This document shows, piece after piece, positions 15,074 through 23,890 of a DNA stretch of 64,000 nucleotides (positions within the stretch are counted from its first letter, which is position 1; each line of letters starts with the position of its first letter). A model generated the notes under the pieces. The model was not told the DNA's origin. It worked only from the letters and a program-made list of their open reading frames with translations, and did no database searches. Source of the DNA: Acidobacteriota bacterium (GTDB lineage Bacteria; Acidobacteriota; Vicinamibacteria; Vicinamibacterales; UBA2999); NCBI GenBank assembly GCA_030697165.1, contig JAUYQQ010000022.1:62001-126000 (forward strand), given 5' to 3'. A program made the translations under genes and the position numbers.

Positions 15074-16363
15074 TTACCTCCGCCGGCGGGCCGAATAGAG
15101 CTGCATCAGCGGCGTCACCGACACGCCGTGGACCACGATCGAGGCCGAGACGACGACGAGGGTGAGGTCGACGAGCTGGCGGGCCAGCGGGCCGTCGACG
15201 CCGTGCGCCAGCGCGAACGCGAGGTAGTAGATCGACCCGATGCCGCGCACGCCAAACCAGGCGATAAACGCCCGTTGCGCGCGCGACAGGGTGGTTGGCA
15301 GCAGCGCGATCGTGGTCGAGAGCGGCCGAATCACCGCGAACAGGATCACCGCCAGCCACAAGCCCGGCCCGATCGATTCAATGCGGGCCAGCATCGACCC
15401 GACCACGACCACGACCGCCAGTTCGCCGAGCCGCTCGAGTTGTTCGTTGAAGCCCAGCACCGCGCCGGCCATGTAGGCCGGGGCGGTGTTGGCGCCGGTG
15501 GCCTGCTCCTCGGCACTGAGGGCCGCGTTCTTGACGGCCTTGGAGGGCGCGACCTCGGCGTGCTCGCGCTCGACCCGGCGCATCGACAGGCCCGCCGCAA
15601 ACACCGCGAGGAAACCGTAGCCGCCGGCGAGCATCGTGAGGCCGTACGACAGCGCAATCAGGCCAAGCGCGAGGAACTCGTCCAGACCGACCGCTTCCTG
15701 GTGCTCGCGGCGCAGGTAGATCACGAGCCGCGCGACGCCGGCGCCGCACGCCGTGCCGATCGCCAGACCGGCGGCGACTGCCCAGAGCAGATCGACCGTC
15801 CACCAGCGCCATCCGCTCTCGCCCAGTTCGTGGTGCCCCAGCAATCCCAGCCCCAGCATGACGAACGGAAACGCGCTGCCGTCGTTGAGACCGGCTTCGC
15901 CCGTCAGGCTGAACCGCACCGGCTCGCCGTCGTTGGCGTTGGTGACCTGGACATCTGACGCCAGCACCGGATCGGTCGGCGCGAGGATCGCGCCGAGCAG
16001 CACCGCCGCCGCTAGCGGCAAGCCGATCGCGACCCCGAACGCGGTGATTCCGGCCACCGTCAGCACCATCGCCACGCCGGCCAGCATCACGGCCACCCGC
16101 CAGCGGCGATCGGTCATCGGCAGGCGCAGCTTCAGGCCGGCGGTGAACAGCGAGATGATCACGGCAATTTCGGTCAGCCGTTCGAGCATCGCCGTATCGT
16201 CCAGGGCGTCGATGTGCAGCAGGCCCACGCCCCACGGCCCGAGCCACGCGCCGGCGGCCAGGTAGAACATCGACGGCGTCACCGGCAGGCGTTTGAGCAC
16301 GGTGCCGGCCAGGGCAAACCCGATCAGCAGCACGCCGGTGATCACGAACCATGCGTTCGCCAT
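15074..16363 (-). CDS. Cation:proton antiporter, CPA1 (NhaP-type)
   Basis: 429 residues, nearly all membrane helices, about 12-13 segments. Family signatures: the half-site LGAILAPTDPVLASDVQV near 130 and GEAGLNDGSAFPFVMLGLGL near 155, which carry the ion-binding Asp residues, and FIAWFGVRGIGSIYYLAFAL near 365. It exchanges Na+ or K+ for protons at the inner membrane. The C-terminus is short, without a regulatory TrkA-type domain. It lies 15 bp downstream of the AI-2E family gene, in the same direction, so the two may be cotranscribed. Confidence 0.9.
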   Translation of the reverse strand: MANAWFVITGVLLIGFALAGTVLKRLPVTPSMFYLAAGAWLGPWGVGLLHIDALDDTAMLERLTEIAVIISLFTAGLKLRLPMTDRRWRVAVMLAGVAMVLTVAGITAFGVAIGLPLAAAVLLGAILAPTDPVLASDVQVTNANDGEPVRFSLTGEAGLNDGSAFPFVMLGLGLLGHHELGESGWRWWTVDLLWAVAAGLAIGTACGAGVARLVIYLRREHQEAVGLDEFLALGLIALSYGLTMLAGGYGFLAVFAAGLSMRRVEREHAEVAPSKAVKNAALSAEEQATGANTAPAYMAGAVLGFNEQLERLGELAVVVVVGSMLARIESIGPGLWLAVILFAVIRPLSTTIALLPTTLSRAQRAFIAWFGVRGIGSIYYLAFALAHGVDGPLARQLVDLTLVVVSASIVVHGVSVTPLMQLYSARRRR

Positions 16364-16378
16364 CAGCGGGTCCGGTCG

Positions 16379-18187
16379 TTAAACATCGGTCATCGGCTCG
16401 GCGGCCACGGGCGCAGGGATCCGCGGCAGTTCGACCAGGCCCGCCAGGAAATCCCGTGTTTCGGCGAGCGTGGCGCAAACCAGCGAGGCGCCGGCGTCGC
16501 GCAGTAACTGCGTGGAGTCATCGGCCAGCGCCGCCGGACTCCATCGGCCGACGACAATGCGCACGTCGGGCAGCGCGGCGTGCAGGCGCTTCACCAGGTA
16601 CCGCGTCTTCGATGGCGGGCTCGGTGGCAGGTCGGCGATGCACACCACCGAGACGCCTTGCGCGTGGACCAGTGCCACCAACTCCGACGCCAGCACGCGC
16701 GTCTTCGTCATCTCGATGACGATCGGCAGGTCGGCGAGCACGTGCCCGAGCATGGTCAGCGACAACTCGTCGGCCGCGCCGTTGGCGGCGTACCCCAGCA
16801 CGCGCAGCGGCTCGCGAGGTCCGGGCAGGACCGGCGCGCCGGTGGCCGGCGCCGGCGGCTGCAGGCGGCGCATCGAATCCGCCGCGTCCACCAGCAACTC
16901 GCGGGTGGCCTCGATCACCGCGCCCTCTTCTTCGTCCGACAAGCGGCGCTCCAGCCGATCGCGCTCGGCGTAGTTGAGCGCCGGCAGCAGCAGGGCGTCG
17001 TAGACCGAGCCCCAAGACTCGCTCTTGATGTGGCGCTCGATGATGTCGGCGGCTTCGCCCGGATCGCGCGCGAGCAGCCGCTGGTAGTAGCTGAACTCTG
17101 GCGCCAGCGCCGGCGCATCGCCCATCACCGTGCCGATCGACGCCAGCCCCGGCACGTGCCGGCCGAGCACGACGACGCAGACCGTGAGTGGCGTGGCCAT
17201 CAGCAGGCCGAGTGGTCCCCACAGCCAGGTCCAGAAGGCGACCGACACCAGCAGCGCGACCTGCGACACGCCCGCCGCGCCTGCGTAGAGGACGGTTTCG
17301 AGAACCAGGTTCGTGAACAACTCGAGCACGACGAACATGCCCATGACCGAGAGGGGGCCGGTCCAGCCTGGCATGGCGGCGAGGCTGGCCAGGATCGGAC
17401 CGGCGGCGCCGATCATCGGCCCGACATATGGAATGTAGCGAAGCGCCGCGCCGAGCGCGCCCCACACCAGTGGATAGGGCACGCCGAGGAGATACAGGCC
17501 CACTCCCGCCACGACGCCGTAGACGAGGCTGGCCAGCGACTGCATCAGCAGTTGGCGGCTGACCCGGCTGCCGGCTTCATCAAACGCCTTCGTCGTCACC
17601 GTCAGGCGGCCTTGCCCGAACAGCCCGATCAGGCGATCGCGCAGGTCGCGCCGTTCGAGCAGGATGAAGATCACCAGCACCACCACCAGGCTGGCCGTGC
17701 CGAGCGGGGCCATGATGGGCTCCAGCCACCCAAAGCCCGAGGCGAGCTCGGAGGTGACCACCACCGGCGGGGGTGCCGGCTGTCCTTTCGGGACCTCGGT
17801 TTTGCCGAGGTCGGTCTTGATCTCCTCGATCGTCTCCTGCAGCTTCTCGACCGTGCCGCCCTTGCCGGCGCCGCGCACGTCGGCGATCTTGGCGAGGATG
17901 TTGACGCGGTAGCGCGGCAGGTCCTCGGCGAGGTTCCCCATCTGCCTGGCCAGGCCCCAACCGGCCAGGCCCAGCACGACGAAGACCAGGGTGACGACCA
18001 CCAGCACCGCCGGCACGCGGCCGAGCCAGCGCTCGAGCCAGGTCACCGGCGGGGCCAGCACGAACGAAATCAGCACGGCGAGCGCGATTGGCACCAGCAC
18101 CGCTTGCGCCCAGTACAGGACGACCACGATCAGCACGCTGCCGGCGAATGTGATCCACGGTTTCAGGGAGTTCGGCGCTTCAGTCAT
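16379..18187 (-). CDS. AI-2E/PerM family transporter with extra C-terminal domain
   Basis: 602 residues, much longer than the usual 350-400. Residues 1-370 form the AI-2 exporter (PerM) fold with the characteristic PYPLVWGALGAALRYIPYVGPMIGA segment and about eight helices. After it come a soluble helical stretch and a domain at about 470-590 (PLRVLGYAANGAADELSLTM, VVCIADLPPSP, DVRIVVGRWSP, ASLVCATLAETRDFLAGLVE) with the alternating beta-alpha look of a B12-binding-like Rossmann domain. The transporter part probably exports a small molecule or cation; the role of the tail is unknown. It is followed closely by the antiporter gene. Confidence 0.8.
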   Translation of the reverse strand: MTEAPNSLKPWITFAGSVLIVVVLYWAQAVLVPIALAVLISFVLAPPVTWLERWLGRVPAVLVVVTLVFVVLGLAGWGLARQMGNLAEDLPRYRVNILAKIADVRGAGKGGTVEKLQETIEEIKTDLGKTEVPKGQPAPPPVVVTSELASGFGWLEPIMAPLGTASLVVVLVIFILLERRDLRDRLIGLFGQGRLTVTTKAFDEAGSRVSRQLLMQSLASLVYGVVAGVGLYLLGVPYPLVWGALGAALRYIPYVGPMIGAAGPILASLAAMPGWTGPLSVMGMFVVLELFTNLVLETVLYAGAAGVSQVALLVSVAFWTWLWGPLGLLMATPLTVCVVVLGRHVPGLASIGTVMGDAPALAPEFSYYQRLLARDPGEAADIIERHIKSESWGSVYDALLLPALNYAERDRLERRLSDEEEGAVIEATRELLVDAADSMRRLQPPAPATGAPVLPGPREPLRVLGYAANGAADELSLTMLGHVLADLPIVIEMTKTRVLASELVALVHAQGVSVVCIADLPPSPPSKTRYLVKRLHAALPDVRIVVGRWSPAALADDSTQLLRDAGASLVCATLAETRDFLAGLVELPRIPAPVAAEPMTDV

Positions 18188-18242
18188 GCGGTCTGATCCA
18201 GTTTGACTGTAGTGCGCCGGCGCGCGGAAGGGACGTTCACTA

Positions 18243-19175
18243 TTGAACAGTCACGCTACAGTGGTCATGACAATGCTGGTGAGACTGATGAGCATGGCGG
18301 TGTTCCTGAAGCTGTTTGGCGCGGCGGCCAGGGCGTGGTGGGACGATGACGCGACGCGGCTTGGCGCCTCGCTCGCGTATTACACGTTGTTTGCGATCGC
18401 GCCCATTCTGCTGGTCGCGACCGCGATCGCGGGCGCGGCCTTCGGCGAAGAGGCGGTGCGCGGCGAGATTGTCGGTCAGCTCGATTCGCTGGTCGGACGC
18501 GAAGGCGCGCTCGCGGTGCAGAGTTTGCTCGAGGGCGCCAGCCGACGGCGGGCCGGCGCCATTGCCACGGTGATTGGCGCCACCACGTTCCTGGTGGCCG
18601 CCACCGGCGCGTTCCTCGAATTGCAGGTCGCGCTCAACACGATCTGGCGCGTCAAGGTCAGCGAGGGCATCAACCTGAAGTCGTTCCTGTTGGACCGTTT
18701 GCGATCGTTCGGGCTGGTGGTCGCGGTCGGTTTCCTGCTGCTGGTGTCGCTGGCGGTGACGGCAGCGCTGGCCGCGCTCAATGCCTGGCTGACCCGCCTC
18801 TCCCCCGAACTCCCCTTCGTCTGGAGCGCCATCGGCATGCTGGTGTCGCTCGTGGTCACCACGGGCCTCTTTGCCATGCTGTTCCGTTTCCTGCCCGACG
18901 TTCGTCTGCATTGGCGGGACGTGACGACCGGCGCGCTGGTGACGGCGGTACTCTTTGCCCTGGGCCAACAGGTGATCGGGTTGTACCTGGGGCAGAGCAG
19001 CATGGCCTCGGCTTACGGCGCCGCGGGATCGATGATGGTGCTGCTGCTGTGGGTGTACTACTCGTGCCAGATTCTGTTGTTCGGCGCGGAGTTCACCCGG
19101 GTCTACGCCGAGAGCCGGGGCCGCAGGCCCAAGCCGGAGTCGTTCGCGGAGAAGGATCCTGACGCCATTAAGTGA
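18243..19175 (+). CDS. YihY/BrkB family inner membrane protein
   Basis: 310 residues if TTG 18243 is used; ATG 18267 or 18294 would give a slightly shorter protein that fits the family better. The conserved core is WWDDDATRLGASLAYYTLFAIAPILLVATAI, then FLVAATGAFLELQVALNTIW and SMASAYGAAGSMMVLLLWVYYSCQILLFGAEFTRVYA. Six membrane helices are expected. The family was once misnamed ribonuclease BN; its real role is unclear, with transport suggested. The stop is followed at once by an array of 18-bp repeats. Confidence 0.88.
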   Translation: MNSHATVVMTMLVRLMSMAVFLKLFGAAARAWWDDDATRLGASLAYYTLFAIAPILLVATAIAGAAFGEEAVRGEIVGQLDSLVGREGALAVQSLLEGASRRRAGAIATVIGATTFLVAATGAFLELQVALNTIWRVKVSEGINLKSFLLDRLRSFGLVVAVGFLLLVSLAVTAALAALNAWLTRLSPELPFVWSAIGMLVSLVVTTGLFAMLFRFLPDVRLHWRDVTTGALVTAVLFALGQQVIGLYLGQSSMASAYGAAGSMMVLLLWVYYSCQILLFGAEFTRVYAESRGRRPKPESFAEKDPDAIK

Positions 19176-19176
19176 A

Positions 19177-19266
19177 CCTGACGGGAGGGCATCACTTGTC
19201 GGGAGGGCATCACTTGTCGGGAGGGCACCACTTGTCGGGAGGGACTGCCGGACGGGGCGGGCTGTA
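19177..19266. repeat. 18-bp repeat array, locus 3 (forward units only)
   Basis: Five consecutive 18-bp units: 19177, 19195, 19213, 19231 and a degenerate one at 19249. The middle three read CTTGTCGGGAGGGCATCA or nearly so. The array begins 2 bp after the stop codon of the YihY gene. Confidence 0.9.
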
Positions 19267-19292
19267 AACTGAGTTGAGAAGAGGGAAGAGTC

Positions 19293-19445
19293 ATGTGCCA
19301 GCGGGTTCAGTGTCCAAAATGCGGCAAGCCGTCGTGGGTGGGTTGCGGCCAGCACGTCGAGGCGGTGCTGGGCGACGTGCCGAAAGGGGAGCGCTGCCAA
19401 TGCCCGCGGCCGAAGTCGTTCCTGCAGAAGCTGTTCGGCCGCTAG
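19293..19445 (+). CDS. Small zinc-ribbon-like protein (50 aa)
   Basis: ATG 19293 with GAGGGAAG upstream. The sequence MCQRVQCPKCGKPSWVGCGQ, later CQCPRP and a basic hydrophobic tail FLQKLFGR, has CxxC pairs suited to binding one zinc. Very similar 50-60-residue proteins are widespread in bacteria and are unnamed. The conserved pattern makes a real gene likely despite its size. Confidence 0.7.
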   Translation: MCQRVQCPKCGKPSWVGCGQHVEAVLGDVPKGERCQCPRPKSFLQKLFGR

Positions 19446-19484
19446 GGCAATCGGCGCCGGCGGCGCACTGCCTGGTTTGAAACG

Positions 19485-19715
19485 CTACTCGACGGGGTCG
19501 CGCGTCTTGGCGGGTGGCCGAATGACCGTAACGGCTCGAGAAAGTCCTGGTTCATGAGGCGGCGCGCCCTGCAGTTGCCACTGCTCGACGCTGAGTTTCC
19601 AGGCCTGCATCACCCGCACGTCGATTGGGAGGGCGGCCCAGTAGGCAGCATCGTTACGATCCTGCTCGGCCATCGAGGAAAAGACCCGAACGGTGATATC
19701 GGGGCGCTCCGGCAT
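19485..19715 (-). CDS. Small hypothetical protein (76 aa)
   Basis: From ATG 19715: MPERPDITVRVFSSMAEQDR, then DAAYWAALPIDVRVMQAWKL. The shape resembles short proteins that start with a beta strand and an alpha-helical AExDRxDAxYW segment, some of which sit beside toxin-like genes, but there is no partner here. No function assigned. Confidence 0.5.
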   Translation of the reverse strand: MPERPDITVRVFSSMAEQDRNDAAYWAALPIDVRVMQAWKLSVEQWQLQGAPPHEPGLSRAVTVIRPPAKTRDPVE

Positions 19716-19760
19716 ACCCAACTATTATCCCACGCGGGAAGGGCGGGGCGGAGATAGTCC

Positions 19761-19962
19761 CTGGACGGGGGCACACTGCCTGACAGGGTCGCACTACCTG
19801 ACGGGGACCCACGACGGAGTGACGGGTCTTGAGTCAAGAAGTGCCTCCTGTCAAGGCTTGCGAGCCCGTCAAGAAGTGCCCTCCCGACAAGAAGTGCCCT
19901 CCCGACAAGAAGTGCCCTCCCGACAAGAAGTGCCCCCCCGACAAGAAGTGCCCCCCGTCAAG
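19761..19962. repeat. 18-bp repeat array, locus 4 (inverted halves)
   Basis: About three to four degenerate forward units at 19761-19825 (CTGGACGGGGGCACACTG, CCTGACAGGGTCGCACTA), then seven reverse units at 19839-19962. Three of these (19874, 19892, 19910) are identical copies of AAGTGCCCTCCCGACAAG. This is the cleanest array. It lies 50 bp upstream of tRNA-Ser. Confidence 0.9.
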
Positions 19963-20013
19963 AAGTGCTGATATAATCGGTGATTCCGGCGACAGTCGCG
20001 GTCCCACCCTAGC

Positions 20014-20102
20014 GGAGAGGTACCGAAGTGGTCGTAACGGGCGCGCCTCGAAAGCGTGTTGTCCGAAAGGGCACGTGGGTTCGAATCCCACCCTCTCCGC
20101 CA
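20014..20102 (+). tRNA. tRNA-Ser (CGA)
   Basis: Acceptor GGAGAGG / CCTCTCC, anticodon stem CGCGC / GCGTG with loop CTCGAAA giving CGA, a long variable arm (TTGTCCGAAAGGGCA) typical of class II tRNAs, T arm GTGGGTTCGAATCCCAC, discriminator G and encoded CCA (20100-20102). Everything downstream for 40 kb looks accessory, so its 3' end is a likely attachment site. Confidence 0.95.
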
Positions 20103-20238
20103 AAATAAAGTACAATAAAATCAGTCAGTTATAGGACAGGCGTCTCGGCTGTGTTCCAGTTTTGTTCCAGAATGCCCTCGGCCAACGCCCAGGAAAAGTC
20201 ATCTCGCAACCTCGTGGCCCGAAAGAGAGCGTGAGGGA

Positions 20239-22740
20239 GTGGATTTCAACAAGCTGCGAACGGCAACTAAGAAGCCGAAGGCCATAGATCCGCTCGAGAT
20301 CTTCCGCCGCCTGCCGAAGGCGCCGGGCATCAATGATCTGTACACCAGCCAAGCCGAGGTATTGCAGTCCTGGTTCGCGAAGCGCTCCGACCGCGATGTC
20401 GTCTTGAAGCTGCATACCGGCGGCGGAAAGACGTTGGTCGGCCTCCTCCTCGCGCAGTCGTCCCTGAACGAACTCGGCGACCCAGTACTGTATCTGACCG
20501 TTAACAACCAACTCGTGAACCAAACGGTCGCCAAGGCAATCTCCTACGGGATCGACGCCGTTCCTTACACGGCGGGCGTGCCCCTGGACGAGGACTTCAA
20601 GAACGGCACCAAGGTGATGGTCGCGACCTATGCCGCGCTATTCCACGGCAAGAGCAAGTTTGGCGTCCGGGGCGGCGCCAATGCACCGGTCAGCGTTTCC
20701 GCCGTCGTACTCGACGATGCGCATGCCGCATTTTCGGTGCTGCGGGACCAGTTCACTCTGGCAGTTGAACAAAAGACGGCGAAGGAGCTCTATGCGGCCC
20801 TCACGAATACGTTCCGCGCAGCGTTTCGCGAAATTGGCAAGGTGGGAACGTTCGACGACATTGTTAACGGCGATGACTATGGCGTCATCGAGGTTCCATA
20901 CTGGGCGTGGCGCGAGAAGCTCGATGCGGTACAGGAACTTCTGAAAGCGCGATCGGCGGACTACGCACTGGTGTGGCCCCTTCTGCGTGACAACCTGCAC
21001 CTATGCCACGCCCTGATCACTCGCTCGACATTTTCGATTACACCGGCGCTCCCTCTGGTGAACGCGATCCCCACGTTCTTCGATGCACCGCGTCGCGTTT
21101 ACATGTCCGCAACGATCGCAGACGACAGTGAGATCATCCGCACGTTCGGTGCGGGGCTGGAGGCCGTAAGCAGTGCGCTGACGTCTCGGTCGTTGGCAGG
21201 CGTCAGCGAGCGCATGATCATCATTCCGGAACTGATGCCATCGCGGTTCGATGTGGTCGCCAGCGCCAAGAAGCTGCTTCAAGCAACCGCATCGAAGAAG
21301 AAGGGCGCTGTGGTACTCGTGCCGTCAACTAAGGCGGCCGCCAACTGGACCGACATCGCGACCTTGCCGGCAAACACCCAGGCTGTTGAGGTGGCGGTGG
21401 AGGAACTACAGACGGGTCAAGGTTTCGGACCGGTCGTATTTGCCAGTCGCTACGACGGCATCGATCTTCCTGGAAATGCCTGCCGACTTCTGGTGATCGA
21501 CGGCCTTCCGGTAGGCACGTCAGACTACGAGTTGTTCAGAGCCGCAGCATTGCACGGCGCGACCGCGATCACGCGAATGCTTGCGCAAAGGATCGAGCAA
21601 GGCATGGGGCGCGGAGCCCGAGGTGCTGGCGACCACTGCGTGGTATTGATGCTCGGAAGGAACTTGTCAGCGTGGGTGGCTAAAGCGAGCAACTTTCGAT
21701 ATCTGACGAGTGCGACAAGGGCCCAGCTTGAAATGGGCCAGACCATCAGCAAGTCCATCGCGAATACCAAGGAACTCGGCGCAGCGATCCTGAAGTCGTA
21801 CAACCGTGAAAAAGACTGGACAGAATTTCACGCGGAGACGCTCGCGGATCTCGTCGACGAAACCGCGGTGGACAAAGCTAGCTTCAAGTTGGCAGCTGCG
21901 GAGCGGAAAGCGGTCGACCTTTGGCAGGATGGCCATCATGAATCGGCTATCGCCCGAATCCAGAAGGCGTTGGCGGACCAGGCACCCGATGATCAGACGG
22001 TCGGTTGGTTCGAGCAGTTGTCGGCCCGTATCGCCGACTCGTGGGGACACTCGGAAAGGGCGCAAGAGTTGCAGCGTAGCGCCTATTCCAACAATCGGAA
22101 TTTACAGCGACCGAAGGTGCTGCCGCCGTATCGACCAATACCTGAGCCGAACGATCAAGCCAAGGCGATTGTTGCTCGCGTAGAAGAATACAAACCGAGA
22201 CGCGGTTTCATGCAGGCGTTCGAGGAAGCGGTATCGGCGCTCGACAAGAATGCCTCAGCGAACCAGTTCGAACAGGCACTCGCCGATCTCGGTCGAATGA
22301 TTGGCCTCTCCGCCGAACGTCACGACGAAAACGGAGAAGGGCCAGACGTGTTGTGGCTCTTCCCGTCGAAGATTGGCTGGGTCATCGAAGCCAAGAGCCG
22401 TAAAAAGGCTGCGGCTGCATTGAAAAAGGAAGAGCACGGTCAACTCCTCGTCGCGAAGGAGTGGTTCTCTAAGAACTATCCGGGCTTCGGGGTTGTAGCG
22501 GTGTCAATGCACCCCGAGGCTAAGGCGACGAAGGCCGCTGGTGCTTACGCGTCGCACGCATTGACGTACGAAAAGCTAGCGATGCTGGTTTCGGACGCAC
22601 GAACGTTGCTAACTGCCGCCTGTGATTCACAGTTGCCCAAAGAGGAACTCGCGCGTGAGTGCGCCAGACTGCTAGGTAAATCGCCTGTTGCTGCCGACAA
22701 ATTGGCAAAAACCTACCTGCAGCCCTTTGCAGAGCTGTGA
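20239..22740 (+). CDS. SF2 helicase with C-terminal PD-(D/E)xK-like nuclease domain, putative defence protein
   Basis: 833 residues from GTG 20239. Helicase motif I is HTGGGKT (about 59-65), motif II LDDAHA (about 157, DDAH in place of DEAH), motif III SATIAD, and motif VI IEQGMGRGARG (about 452). A helical linker follows. At about 670-750 ANQFEQALADLGRMIGLSAE, then GPDVLWLFPSKIGWVIEAKS, gives the D...ExK arrangement of a PD-(D/E)xK nuclease. The fusion suggests an enzyme that unwinds and cuts DNA, as in several antiphage proteins. It is the first gene after tRNA-Ser and next to restriction genes. No named defence system is recognised, and activity is inferred. Confidence 0.7.
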   Translation: MDFNKLRTATKKPKAIDPLEIFRRLPKAPGINDLYTSQAEVLQSWFAKRSDRDVVLKLHTGGGKTLVGLLLAQSSLNELGDPVLYLTVNNQLVNQTVAKAISYGIDAVPYTAGVPLDEDFKNGTKVMVATYAALFHGKSKFGVRGGANAPVSVSAVVLDDAHAAFSVLRDQFTLAVEQKTAKELYAALTNTFRAAFREIGKVGTFDDIVNGDDYGVIEVPYWAWREKLDAVQELLKARSADYALVWPLLRDNLHLCHALITRSTFSITPALPLVNAIPTFFDAPRRVYMSATIADDSEIIRTFGAGLEAVSSALTSRSLAGVSERMIIIPELMPSRFDVVASAKKLLQATASKKKGAVVLVPSTKAAANWTDIATLPANTQAVEVAVEELQTGQGFGPVVFASRYDGIDLPGNACRLLVIDGLPVGTSDYELFRAAALHGATAITRMLAQRIEQGMGRGARGAGDHCVVLMLGRNLSAWVAKASNFRYLTSATRAQLEMGQTISKSIANTKELGAAILKSYNREKDWTEFHAETLADLVDETAVDKASFKLAAAERKAVDLWQDGHHESAIARIQKALADQAPDDQTVGWFEQLSARIADSWGHSERAQELQRSAYSNNRNLQRPKVLPPYRPIPEPNDQAKAIVARVEEYKPRRGFMQAFEEAVSALDKNASANQFEQALADLGRMIGLSAERHDENGEGPDVLWLFPSKIGWVIEAKSRKKAAAALKKEEHGQLLVAKEWFSKNYPGFGVVAVSMHPEAKATKAAGAYASHALTYEKLAMLVSDARTLLTAACDSQLPKEELARECARLLGKSPVAADKLAKTYLQPFAEL

Positions 22741-22851
22741 TCGATTCGACCGAATCGTGTCAACGCGCTCAGGCGGGCATTACTTGTAGAGAAGGGACTT
22801 GCCAGTCCCCGGCCAGCACCCTTGGCGAAATAATAGCGAAACTGCTAGATT

Positions 22852-23142
22852 GTGGGCGTGCCCCCGAAGGACTGCCGGGTCGTGATGACCGACCCGCAAG
22901 GAACGAAGCGAACGGTCAGGGTGACCGCCGACAGCCTCTTTGAAGCCGCGGCTTTGGCCGTCTACGCGTTCAAAAAGGACGGCTTCACCGACTTCATCGC
23001 AAACGTCCTCGAAGTTGAAATTCGTGAACCCGTCGTTAGGCACCAGGTTTCGATTGGGCAGTTGAAACAGTGGCTCAATGGCTCTGTGCAAGACCCGCGC
23101 GAAAGAACGCGCCGCGATCGCCTGAAGGCGATGGTCGGATAA
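22852..23142 (+). CDS. Small hypothetical protein, accessory-island type
   Basis: About 96 residues from GTG 22852; ATG 22885 is also possible and would start MTDPQGTKRTVRVTADSLFE. It is a compact alpha/beta protein: strand-rich start, helix AAALAVYAFKKDGF, strand VLEVEIREPVVRHQVSIGQL, basic C-terminus. Similar short proteins are frequent in bacterial accessory islands without an assigned role. Confidence 0.55.
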   Translation: MGVPPKDCRVVMTDPQGTKRTVRVTADSLFEAAALAVYAFKKDGFTDFIANVLEVEIREPVVRHQVSIGQLKQWLNGSVQDPRERTRRDRLKAMVG

Positions 23143-23151
23143 GGCGATTCC

Positions 23152-23706
23152 GTGACGCTCTCGAATCGAACGCGGCTTGAGTTCTTGAACACTGCTCTCC
23201 AGCGCATGCGCGAGGATCTGGCCGATCACTGGATTTCGGAAATGCGCTTCGAAATCAACAGCGAGCGCTACAACGATCTTCCGCCGACGACTTGGCTCGA
23301 TCTCCAGCAGCAGACGTGGGTCAAGACGGACAACTATTTCGGCAATCCTGCATTCAAGCTCACTGGCAGCGGACTGATTGCCGCCATGAAGCACACCGGC
23401 GAACTGCAATCCGAGGAACACAAAGAACGCTGCGTTCGGCTTCGGGCGGCCTTCAAGGACGTCGTGAAGGGCCGCGAGATTAGTGGTGGCCGCACCGATA
23501 CGTCGGAATTGACCGCTAAGACCGACTTGTCCGCTAGCTGGATATTCAACGCGATTGACGCGCGCTTCCTCGCCAAGCTGTGGCCGCACGATCACGTCGA
23601 TGTTGAATCCCGTTATGGCGGACGGGATATCAAAGTGCCGGCAAATTTCGGGACGCAGCGCCTGTCGGGCCTCGAAGCCGGCCCGCTGGCGCTCATCCCC
23701 GAATAG
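23152..23706 (+). CDS. Hypothetical protein, intact member of a family duplicated at 39.5 kb
   Basis: 184 residues from GTG 23152. Begins MTLSNRTRLEFLNTALQRMR and ends GTQRLSGLEAGPLALIPE. No signal peptide or membrane helix. It is clearly homologous over its whole length to the frameshifted gene at 39519-40083: both share PTTWLDL, DNYG-type, FKLTGxGL, AFKxxVKGRE, GGRTDT, WIFNAxDARFLA, GGRDIxVPANFG and EAGP. It is 9 bp after the previous small gene and upstream of hsdM. Role unknown; two copies on one element argue it matters to the element. Confidence 0.6.
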   Translation: MTLSNRTRLEFLNTALQRMREDLADHWISEMRFEINSERYNDLPPTTWLDLQQQTWVKTDNYFGNPAFKLTGSGLIAAMKHTGELQSEEHKERCVRLRAAFKDVVKGREISGGRTDTSELTAKTDLSASWIFNAIDARFLAKLWPHDHVDVESRYGGRDIKVPANFGTQRLSGLEAGPLALIPE

Positions 23707-23890
23707 ACCAGACGAGCGGCAAATCCGCTGCGAAGCGCGCTCGCCGACGGGCTTGTTTTCGATAAACAGGGTAGGCCGTGGCTGCCGGAACTTCTGGATT
23801 GAACCTCACCCAAGTGGCATAGTTCCTCCTGCTCAGCTTATGGCCGCCATCTACGGTGGGGCGAGCGCAATCAAGCTGAAATAGGTATTC

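Noticed and set aside
19177-19962. The regular arrays could be taken for a CRISPR array
   Set aside because: The period is 18 bp with no unique spacers, units face both ways, and no cas genes are near.
20566-20580. Another CCTTACA (TGTAAGG on the minus strand)
   Set aside because: It lies inside the helicase gene, with no CGTTCA at 16 bp and no minus-strand gene to drive.
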